Positions 7,772 to 13,361 of a stretch of 13,361 nt of DNA are shown one piece after another (position 1 is the first letter of the stretch; every line of letters starts with the position of its first letter). A program made the position numbers and the translations under genes. This DNA comes from Gammaproteobacteria bacterium (GTDB taxonomy: Bacteria > Pseudomonadota > Gammaproteobacteria > S012-40), in NCBI GenBank assembly GCA_026982215.1, contig JALSHN010000300.1, forward strand, positions 1-13,361. The letters are read 5' to 3'. Below the pieces are notes generated by a model. That model saw nothing but the letters and a program-made list of their open reading frames with translations, had not been told where the DNA came from and ran no database searches.

Positions 7772-8789
7772 GGCGGCCTCGGGATGATGCGGGGCGGAAT
7801 TCGAGGGCCAATTGTACCAGTTCGTCCCAGGTGTTGCCTGCTTCCTGGCCCTTGGCCAGGCGATCGAGGCGGGCGGTGTGGGCGATGAGGCGGGGCAGGC
7901 GCGGGGCCAGCCGGGGCAGGGCCGCTTCCAGGGGGCGCAGGCGGGCGTCCCACAGTCGCAGGGCCTTGAGGATCTGTGCCCGCGGGGTGTGGTGACGGCG
8001 CAGGGCGTGGAGCCGGGCCAGCAGTTCCAGTTCGCGTTCGATCAGCCAGACGATCTTCACCGGCTCCTCGCCGCTCTCCCGCAGGCTGCGGAGGATGCGC
8101 AGGGCGCGGGGGAGTTCGCCGGCGAGCAGGGCCTCGGTGAGCTGGAAGATATCGTGGCGGGCGCTGTCGGCCACCACTTCCAACACCAGGTCGAGGTCCA
8201 CTCGGCCCTCGGGGGCGAGGATGGTGAGTTTTTCGATCTCTTGGGCGGCGGCCAGCAGGTTGCCCTCCACCCGTTCGGCCAGGGCGGTCACCGCCTCGGG
8301 GGTGGCTCGCAGTCCGCGGGAGCGGAGCCGGCGCTCGATCCAGCCGGGAAGCTCCCGGGGGGCGATGGGCCAGACGGGGATCACCACCCCGGCGGCGTCG
8401 ATGGCCTTGTGCCAGCGGCTGGCACTGGCCTGACGGTCCAGTTTGGGGGCGGTGATCAACAGCAGGGTGTCGGGGTTGGGGTCGGCGCAGTAGTCACAGA
8501 GGGCGCGGGCGCCGGTCTCGCCGGGCTTGGCGCTGGCCAGCCGCAGTTCCAGGATGCGGCGGCTGGCGAACAGGGAGAGGGCGTTGCCTTCGGCGTGCAG
8601 CGTGCCCCAGTCGAAACCGGCTTCCACGTGGAGGACGTGGCGTTCCTGGTAGCCGGCGGCACGGGCGGCGGCACGGATGGTGTCGGCGGCCTCGGCCACC
8701 AGCAGGGGTTCGTCGCCGCTGATGAGGTATACCGGGGCCACGGGGCCGCGGCGCAGGTGGTCTTCCAGTTGTTCCGGCCGCAGCTTCAT
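7740..8789 (-). CDS. holA: DNA polymerase III subunit delta
   Basis: Delta is the wrench subunit of the clamp loader: it binds and opens the beta sliding clamp during replication. The protein is 349 residues (E. coli 343) and starts MKLRPEQLEDHL. PVYLISGDEPLLVAEAADTIR (19-39) is the delta-family N-terminal block. LLLITAPKLDR and the AAA+-like helical region EGNLLAAAQEIEKL follow, then the C-terminal collar domain with VADSARHDIFQLTEALLAG and VKIVWLIERELELLARL. I chose the ATG at 8789 because AGGAGG lies seven bases upstream and because it overlaps the lptE stop as ATGA; an earlier in-frame start would add 14 residues inside lptE. The C-terminal tail (about 15 residues, Arg/His/Pro-rich) is encoded in the stretch shared with proA and looks unconserved. 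Confidence 0.95.
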   Translation of the reverse strand: MKLRPEQLEDHLRRGPVAPVYLISGDEPLLVAEAADTIRAAARAAGYQERHVLHVEAGFDWGTLHAEGNALSLFASRRILELRLASAKPGETGARALCDYCADPNPDTLLLITAPKLDRQASASRWHKAIDAAGVVIPVWPIAPRELPGWIERRLRSRGLRATPEAVTALAERVEGNLLAAAQEIEKLTILAPEGRVDLDLVLEVVADSARHDIFQLTEALLAGELPRALRILRSLRESGEEPVKIVWLIERELELLARLHALRRHHTPRAQILKALRLWDARLRPLEAALPRLAPRLPRLIAHTARLDRLAKGQEAGNTWDELVQLALEFRPASSRGRHGARHPTHPA

Positions 8790-9232
8790 GGCGTGGCCTC
8801 CTGGCGCAGCCGTTCGGCGGCCTCGCGCCACAGGGCCTCCCGTAGAGGGGTCTCCTGGGCCTCTTGGGACAGTGCCTCTTCGGGGGCGGAAATATAATCG
8901 CGAAACAGTTGCAGCCGGCCGGCGGCGAGGGTTCGGCCGTCGGGGCTGCGAATACGGTAGTCGAGGATGAGGGACAGGCGGTGGCCCAAGGGGCGGCCAG
9001 CGCTGTCCACGCTGACGGTCTGTCGCTGCCAGCGGGGGGCGCGGACCAGGAGGATCCGCGGGGCGTCGCTGCGGAAGACCAGCCCGGCCCGGCGCAGGGC
9101 GGAGAGGGCCTCGGGGGAGGCGGCGGGGTCGGCGGCGAAGGCCACCGCCTCGCCGCCGTGGAGGCCGCGGAGCTGGAAGCCGCAGCCGGAGAGCAGTAGG
9201 GCCAGGAGGGCGAGAGCCAGGGCCCGCCTCAT
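8786..9232 (-). CDS. lptE: LPS assembly lipoprotein LptE
   Basis: LptE (formerly RlpB) plugs the LptD barrel in the outer membrane and helps deliver lipopolysaccharide to the cell surface. The 148-residue protein starts MRRALALALLALLLSGCGF: a short basic end, a hydrophobic stretch and the lipobox LSGC, so C17 is the predicted lipidated residue after signal peptidase II cleavage. The mature protein begins CGFQLRG, the usual LptE opening. The middle (LSLILDYRI, near 86-94) and a polar Glu-rich C-terminal helix fit the fold. It is shorter than E. coli LptE (193), mostly at the C-terminus. The ATG overlaps the leuS stop (9229-9232) and the stop overlaps the holA ATG. Identification rests on the lipobox, CGFQLRG and position between leuS and holA, as in E. 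coli. Confidence 0.92.
   Translation of the reverse strand: MRRALALALLALLLSGCGFQLRGLHGGEAVAFAADPAASPEALSALRRAGLVFRSDAPRILLVRAPRWQRQTVSVDSAGRPLGHRLSLILDYRIRSPDGRTLAAGRLQLFRDYISAPEEALSQEAQETPLREALWREAAERLRQEATP
8797..8802 (-). promoter_or_regulatory. Strong ribosome binding site for holA
   Basis: A full AGGAGG lies within the last codons of lptE, seven bases before the ATG at 8789. It is the best Shine-Dalgarno match in this operon and decides the holA start. Confidence 0.8.
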
Positions 9233-11682
9233 CCTACCACCAGGTTCACCAGCCGTTTGGGGACCACGATCACCTTGCGGACGGTCTTGCCCACGATGTG
9301 GCGCTGGACGTTGGGGTCGGCCAGGGCGGCGGCCTCGATGGCCTCGCGGTCGGCCTCGGCGGGGACTTGGATCTCGGCCCGGCGTTTGCCGTTGACTTGG
9401 ACCACCAGGGTGAGGGTGTCGCTGACCAGGGCCTGGGGGTCGGCCTCGGGCCAGGGGGCGTCGGCCACCAGGCCCTCGTGGCCCAGGGCTTCCCACAGGG
9501 CCTGGCAGATGTGGGGGGTGATGGGGGCCAGCAGCAGGACGGCGGCCTCCAGGGCCTCCTGGCGCACGGCACGGTCTTGCGGGGCCTCGCCGCGGTGGCG
9601 ACCCACGGCGTTGAGCAGTTCCATCACCGCGGCCACCGCGGTGTTGAAGGCGTGGCGGCGGCCGATGTCGTCGCTGGCCTTGGCGATGGTCTGGTGGGTG
9701 AGCCGGCGCAGGTCTTTGTGGGATTTCTCCAGGGCGGCGGGGTCGAGGGGCTCGGTGGGGCCGGCCTGGATGTGCTCGTGTACCGCCTTCCACAGGCGTT
9801 TGAGGAAGCGGTGGGCTCCCTCCACCCCGGCGTCGGACCATTCCAGCGATTGTTCGGGAGGGGCGGCGAAGATGATGAACAGGCGCACGGTGTCGGCGCC
9901 GTAGCGCTCGATCATCGCCTGGGGATCGACGGTGTTGCCCTTGGATTTGGACATCTTGGCGCCGTCCTTGAGCACCATGCCCTGGGTGAGGAGGCGCTGG
10001 AAGGGCTCGTCGGAGTGCACCAGGCCGAAGTCGCGCATCAGTTTGTGGAAGAAGCGGGCGTAGAGCAGGTGGAGGATGGCGTGTTCGATGCCGCCGATGT
10101 ACTGGTCCACAGGCAGCCAGTAGTCGGCGCGCGAATCCAGCATGGCCTGGTCGTTGTCGGGACAGGTGAAGCGGGCGTAGTACCAGGAGGACTCCATGAA
10201 GGTGTCGAAGGTGTCGGTCTCTCGCCGCGCCTCGCCGCCGCAGCGGGGGCAGGTGGTGTGGACGAAGTCCTCAAGGCGGGCCAGGGGCGAGCCCTCGCCG
10301 GTGAGTTCCACCGCTTCGGGCAGGCGCACGGGGAGCTGGTCCTCGGGGACGGGGACCGAGCCGCAGCGGGGGCATTCGATGATGGGGATGGGGCAGCCCC
10401 AGTAGCGCTGGCGGGAGACCCCCCAGTCGCGCAGGCGGTAGTTGACCCGCCGTCGGCCCAGGCCCTTCTCCTCCAGGAAGCGGGCGATGGCCTCGAAGGC
10501 GGCGTCGAAGTCCAGGCCGGTGAAGGGGCCGGAGTTCACCAACACCCCCTTTTCGGTGTGGGCGCCGGTCTCCAGGTCCACTTCACCGCCCTCACCGGGG
10601 GCGATCACTTGGCGGATGGGCAGCCGGTAGCGGTGGGCGAATTCCCAGTCGCGCTGATCGTGGGCGGGGACGGCCATCACCGCGCCGGTGCCGTAGCCCA
10701 TGAGCACGTAATTGCCCACCCACACGGGGATGGGTTCCCCGGTGACGGGGTGACGGGCGCTGAGGCCGGTGGGCATGCCGCGCTTTTCCATCGTCTCCAG
10801 GGCGGCCTCGGCCACCTGGGTGCGGCGGCATTCCTCGATGAAGGCGGCCAGCTCGGGATCGTTCTCGGCGGCTTTGCGAGCCAGGGGGTGTTCGGCGGCC
10901 ACCACCAGGTAGGTGACGCCCATGAGGGTGTCGGGGCGGGTGGTGTAGACGGTGAGTTTGCCGTTTCCTTCTACGGGGAAGTCGATCTCCAGGCCCTCGG
11001 AACGGCCGATCCAGTTGCGTTGCATGGCCTTGACCGCCTCGGGCCAGCCGTCCAGTTGTTCCAGCCCTTCCAGCAGCTCGTCGGCGTAAGCGGTGATCTT
11101 GAGGAACCACTGGGGGATCTCGCGGCGTTCCACCTCGGTGTCGCAGCGCCAGCAGCGGCCGTCGATGACCTGTTCGTTGGCGAGCACGGTCTGGTCGTGG
11201 GGGCACCAGTTCACCGGGGCGGTCTTTTTGTAGGCCAGGCCCTTCTCCACCAGCCGGGTGAAGAACCATTGTTCCCAGCGGTAGTAGTCGGGATCGCAGG
11301 TGGCGATCTCCCGTGACCAGTCGTAGGCGAAGCCCAGCCGCTGCAACTGGCCGCGCATGTAGTCGATGTTCTCCCGCGTCCATTTGGCCGGTGGCACGCC
11401 GTGTTTGATGGCGGCGTTCTCCGCCGGCAGGCCGAAGGCGTCCCAGCCCATGGGCTGGAGGACGTTTTTTCCCCGCATGCGCTGGTGGCGGGCGATGACG
11501 TCGCCGATGGTGTAGTTGCGCACGTGGCCCATGTGCAACCGCCCAGAGGGGTAGGGGAACATGGAGAGGCAGTAGAACTTTCTCTCCCGGGGGGCGTTTT
11601 CCTCGGCGCGGAAGGCGCCGTGTTCCTGCCAACGGCGCTGGACTTGCGCCTCCAGCTGTTGCGGGTGGTAGTCGGGTCGCAT
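9229..11682 (-). CDS. leuS: Leucyl-tRNA synthetase
   Basis: Class I aminoacyl-tRNA synthetase that charges tRNA-Leu and edits misactivated norvaline and isoleucine. Domains in order: catalytic core with PYPSGRLHMGHVRN (44-56, HIGH motif HMGH 50-53); a zinc site with C160, C177 and C180; the CP1 editing domain with TTRPDT (247-252) and VPAHDQRD (338-345), including the editing aspartate D345; a second CxxC pair (437-440, 478-481); KMSKS at 576-580; the anticodon-binding helical domain; and the C-terminal domain (VNGKRRAEI, GKTVRKVIVVPKRLVN). At 817 residues it is shorter than E. coli LeuRS (860), mainly because the leucine-specific insertion before KMSKS is absent. The ATG at 11682 has GAAGAAGG three bases upstream. 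It is the first gene of the operon, facing ybeL across 101 bp. Confidence 0.98.
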   Translation of the reverse strand: MRPDYHPQQLEAQVQRRWQEHGAFRAEENAPRERKFYCLSMFPYPSGRLHMGHVRNYTIGDVIARHQRMRGKNVLQPMGWDAFGLPAENAAIKHGVPPAKWTRENIDYMRGQLQRLGFAYDWSREIATCDPDYYRWEQWFFTRLVEKGLAYKKTAPVNWCPHDQTVLANEQVIDGRCWRCDTEVERREIPQWFLKITAYADELLEGLEQLDGWPEAVKAMQRNWIGRSEGLEIDFPVEGNGKLTVYTTRPDTLMGVTYLVVAAEHPLARKAAENDPELAAFIEECRRTQVAEAALETMEKRGMPTGLSARHPVTGEPIPVWVGNYVLMGYGTGAVMAVPAHDQRDWEFAHRYRLPIRQVIAPGEGGEVDLETGAHTEKGVLVNSGPFTGLDFDAAFEAIARFLEEKGLGRRRVNYRLRDWGVSRQRYWGCPIPIIECPRCGSVPVPEDQLPVRLPEAVELTGEGSPLARLEDFVHTTCPRCGGEARRETDTFDTFMESSWYYARFTCPDNDQAMLDSRADYWLPVDQYIGGIEHAILHLLYARFFHKLMRDFGLVHSDEPFQRLLTQGMVLKDGAKMSKSKGNTVDPQAMIERYGADTVRLFIIFAAPPEQSLEWSDAGVEGAHRFLKRLWKAVHEHIQAGPTEPLDPAALEKSHKDLRRLTHQTIAKASDDIGRRHAFNTAVAAVMELLNAVGRHRGEAPQDRAVRQEALEAAVLLLAPITPHICQALWEALGHEGLVADAPWPEADPQALVSDTLTLVVQVNGKRRAEIQVPAEADREAIEAAALADPNVQRHIVGKTVRKVIVVPKRLVNLVVG

Positions 11683-11783
11683 GGGCCTTCTTCGTTGCTG
11701 GGGAAAAGGGGCGCTATTTTAACCTGCACGCCGCCGGCCAGCCATTTATCCTTAAGGGTCGGTACACATCGACGGGATGGCAC
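11683..11783. promoter_or_regulatory. Divergent leuS / ybeL promoter region
   Basis: The only intergenic stretch of any length and clearly more AT-rich than its surroundings. Both flanking genes must start from here. For leuS the best -10 is TAAAAT at 11721-11716, which would give a leader of about 27 nt carrying the AAGG ribosome site. For ybeL a possible -10 is TATCCT at 11747-11752, about 30 nt before the ATG. No good -35 box is seen at 16-18 bp for either, so the exact promoters are uncertain and may need an activator or another sigma factor. I see no tRNA-like leader, attenuator or terminator in it. Confidence 0.65.
11716..11721 (-). promoter_or_regulatory. Candidate -10 box of the leuS operon
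   Basis: TAAAAT (within GTTAAAATAG) reads toward leuS and sits 33 nt before its ATG, leaving room for a leader with the ribosome site. The -35 at 17 bp (TGGCTG) is poor. Confidence 0.45.
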
Positions 11784-12335
11784 ATGTCGCAACGAAATCG
11801 GACACGGCAGGATGGGGAGAAGGACCATTTGGTCCACGGTTATGAGCGTATGCTGGAGCGGGTGCGCCGGCATTTGCATGAGGACGAGTCAAAGGAGGAA
11901 AAACACGAGTCTCGCTTGCATGAGGCCCTGGAGCGGGCCAAGGCCAAGGCGGTGGAGTTGGGGGAGCTCACTCGGGAGGAGGCGGAGCAGGTGGGGGCAT
12001 GGCTGCGCCGCGATCTGCTTCATGCCGCGGATTATCTCAAGGAGGCCGGCCGTGATCTGGTGGACTGGCTGGCTTTGGATCTGGCGTTGCTGGAGCAGGA
12101 GTTCCTGGAGTGGTTCCGCCAGGCGGTGGATCAGTCACGGGTGGAGCTGATCCTGTTCCAGGAGCAGCTCGAGGAAATGGCCGAGTGGCATACCGGGGAG
12201 GTCACCGGACCGGGAGTGTTGGTGTGCGTCGCTTGTGGTGAGCGGTTGCATTTCACGCGGGCCGGTCGCATCCCGCCCTGTCCCAAGTGCCATGGCACGG
12301 TGTTCCGTCGTGCGGCACGTGAGGGCGGGGATTAG
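11784..12335 (+). CDS. ybeL: YbeL-family (DUF1451) zinc-ribbon protein
   Basis: Function unknown. The 183-residue protein has a charged, helix-forming N-terminal two thirds (residues 15-135, rich in Glu, Arg and Leu, coiled-coil-like; GELTREEAEQVGAWLRRDL at 60-78 matches the E. coli YbeL pattern GELTRTEVDEL...RRDL). A C-terminal zinc ribbon follows, with C148 and C151 (LVCVACG) and C166 and C169 (CPKCHG). The stretch WHTGEVTGPGVLVC (135-148) closely resembles YHSGEVVGLGNLVC of YbeL. In E. coli ybeL is also next to leuS, so the neighbourhood supports the call. The ATG at 11784 has only a weak purine-rich site before it (GGGATGG). The stop overlaps the trpE stop on the other strand. The four cysteines suggest zinc binding; a nucleic-acid or protein-binding role is a guess. 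Confidence 0.9.
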   Translation: MSQRNRTRQDGEKDHLVHGYERMLERVRRHLHEDESKEEKHESRLHEALERAKAKAVELGELTREEAEQVGAWLRRDLLHAADYLKEAGRDLVDWLALDLALLEQEFLEWFRQAVDQSRVELILFQEQLEEMAEWHTGEVTGPGVLVCVACGERLHFTRAGRIPPCPKCHGTVFRRAAREGGD

Positions 12336-13361
12336 CAATCCTCGCCGCGGTCCACGCCGGTGCAGGCCCAGCGGGCGGCCTGGATCACCGCGCGGGCCTT
12401 GTTCATGGTTTCTTTCCATTCCAGGGCCGGCTGAGAGTCGTAGACCACACCGGCGCCGGCCTGGAGGTGGAGGGTGCCGTCCTTGATCACGGCGGTGCGG
12501 ATGGCGATCGCGGTGTCCATGTTGCCAGACCAGCCCAAATAGCCCACGGCACCGGCGTAGATGCCGCGTTTCACCGTTTCCAGCTCGTCGATGATCTCCA
12601 TGGCGCGGACCTTGGGGGCGCCGCTCACCGTGCCGGCGGGGAAGGTGGCACGCAGGACGTCCATGGCGCCGAGGCCGTCTTTGAGACGGCCGGTGACGTT
12701 GGAGACGATGTGCATCACGTGGGAGTAGCGCTCGATGACCATCCGTTCGGTGAGGCGCACTGAGCCGGTTTCGGCGACGCGGCCGACGTCGTTGCGTCCC
12801 AGATCGATGAGCATCACGTGTTCGGCGATCTCCTTGGGATCGGAGAGGAGTTCTTCCTCCAGGGCGCGGTCTTCGGCCTCGTCCCGTCCGCGGCGGCGGG
12901 TGCCGGCGATGGGGCGGACGGTGACCTCACCGCCCTCCAGGCGCACCAGGATCTCGGGGGAGGAGCCGACGATGTGGAACTCGCCCAGATCGAGAAAGTA
13001 CATGTAGGGTGAGGGATTGGTGGCCCTCAAGGCACGGTAGAGGTCCAGCGGCGGGGCGGAAAAAGGGGCCATGAGGCGTTGGGAGAGCACCACTTGCATC
13101 ACGTCGCCGTCGATGATGTAGCGCCGCGCCCGTTCCACCGCCGCTTCGAAGGCCTCGCGGCCGAATTGGGAGACGAAGTCGCTTTCTTCCAGGTGGCAGT
13201 GCGCTGGGGAGGGCGTCTCCGGCAGGGGGGCGCGTAGGCGGGATTCCAGTTCGTCCAGTCGGGTCTGGCCACGGCGATAGGCGTCGGGCTCGGCGGGGTC
13301 GGCATGGGTGATGAGGTAGAGGCGTCCGGAGAGGTTGTCGAACACGGCGATTTCTTCGGAG
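12332..13361 (-). CDS. trpE: Anthranilate synthase component I TrpE (5' end outside window)
   Basis: Converts chorismate and ammonia (from glutamine via TrpG) to anthranilate, the first committed step of tryptophan synthesis. The last 342 codons are present; the frame runs open through the right edge, where SEEIAVFDNLSGRLYLI is normal TrpE sequence, so the GTG at 13345 is not the real start. The chorismate-binding domain is complete: GSSPEILVRLEGGEVTVRP, IAGTRRRG, HVMLIDLGRNDVGRVA, RYSHVMHIVSNVTGRL, FPAGTVSGAPKVRAMEIID, YAGAVGYLGWSGNMDTAIA and QAGAGVVYDSQP. The strings SHVMHIVSNV and PAGTVSGAPKVRAMEIIDELE separate it from PabB and isochorismate synthases. The N-terminal tryptophan feedback site lies outside the window. 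trpG does not follow, because the next gene is convergent ybeL, whose stop codon overlaps the trpE TAA. Confidence 0.96.
   Translation of the reverse strand, partial: SEEIAVFDNLSGRLYLITHADPAEPDAYRRGQTRLDELESRLRAPLPETPSPAHCHLEESDFVSQFGREAFEAAVERARRYIIDGDVMQVVLSQRLMAPFSAPPLDLYRALRATNPSPYMYFLDLGEFHIVGSSPEILVRLEGGEVTVRPIAGTRRRGRDEAEDRALEEELLSDPKEIAEHVMLIDLGRNDVGRVAETGSVRLTERMVIERYSHVMHIVSNVTGRLKDGLGAMDVLRATFPAGTVSGAPKVRAMEIIDELETVKRGIYAGAVGYLGWSGNMDTAIAIRTAVIKDGTLHLQAGAGVVYDSQPALEWKETMNKARAVIQAARWACTGVDRGEDC

Noticed and set aside
6362..7888. A 508-codon open frame on the plus strand opposite nadD, proA and the holA end.
   Set aside because: It crosses three real genes on the other strand and has only Gly/Asp/Ala/His-rich shadow composition.
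9298..11316. A 672-codon open frame on the plus strand opposite leuS.
   Set aside because: Same low-complexity composition and no recognisable motif, while the minus strand encodes a complete LeuRS.
11683..11783. A T-box or attenuator leader for leuS.
   Set aside because: The leader predicted from the best -10 is only about 27 nt and shows no hairpin plus T-run.
12300..12420. A shared bidirectional terminator between ybeL and trpE.
   Set aside because: The stops overlap and no clear hairpin followed by a T-run is visible around them.
13306..13345. Start of trpE at the GTG at 13345.
   Set aside because: The frame continues upstream with typical internal TrpE sequence, and the whole N-terminal domain would be missing.
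1..13361. tRNA, rRNA, insertion sequence, CRISPR or defence genes.
   Set aside because: Reading both strands showed no cloverleaf-like run, transposase motif, regular spaced repeat or non-housekeeping island; nearly every base is in an assigned gene.

Overview
The window is a dense stretch of ordinary chromosome from a high-GC bacterium, most likely a gammaproteobacterium. The evidence is the gene set and its order (leuS-lptE-holA, nadD-rsfS-rlmH, maf-rng-yhdP, and a YbeL protein divergent from leuS). A Chromatiales-like or Xanthomonadales-like relative is my guess from memory of gene orders, not something the sequence proves. I see no mobile element, integrase, tRNA, rRNA, CRISPR array, phage gene or long non-coding stretch. 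Almost every base lies in a recognisable housekeeping gene.

Layout. Ten genes run on the minus strand from 11682 down to the left edge: leuS, lptE, holA, proA, nadD, rsfS, rlmH, maf, rng and yhdP (yhdP runs off the window). They are packed as one operon. Four junctions are ATGA overlaps, one is a 32-nt overlap, and the remaining gaps are 1 to 9 nt. Upstream of leuS is a 101-bp divergent promoter region, and on its other side is the plus-strand gene ybeL (zinc-ribbon protein, 11784-12335). ybeL meets the 3' end of trpE (minus strand, enters from the right edge) tail to tail, and the two stop codons overlap.

How the genes fit together. The operon mixes translation (LeuRS), delivery of LPS and other lipids to the outer membrane (LptE, YhdP), replication (DNA polymerase III delta), proline and NAD synthesis (ProA, NadD), ribosome silencing and 23S rRNA methylation (RsfS, RlmH), nucleotide-pool cleaning (Maf) and RNA processing (RNase G). 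In E. coli the leuS-to-rlmH genes and the yhdE(maf)-rng-yhdP genes sit at two separate loci. Here they are joined head to tail without a break.

I found no convincing new system. The points most worth checking are a possible leaderless promoter directly in front of rng, a LeuRS lacking the long insertion before KMSKS, the joined operon layout, the overlapping convergent stops of ybeL and trpE, and several start-codon choices (TTG for nadD, GTG for rlmH, ambiguous starts for proA and rsfS).
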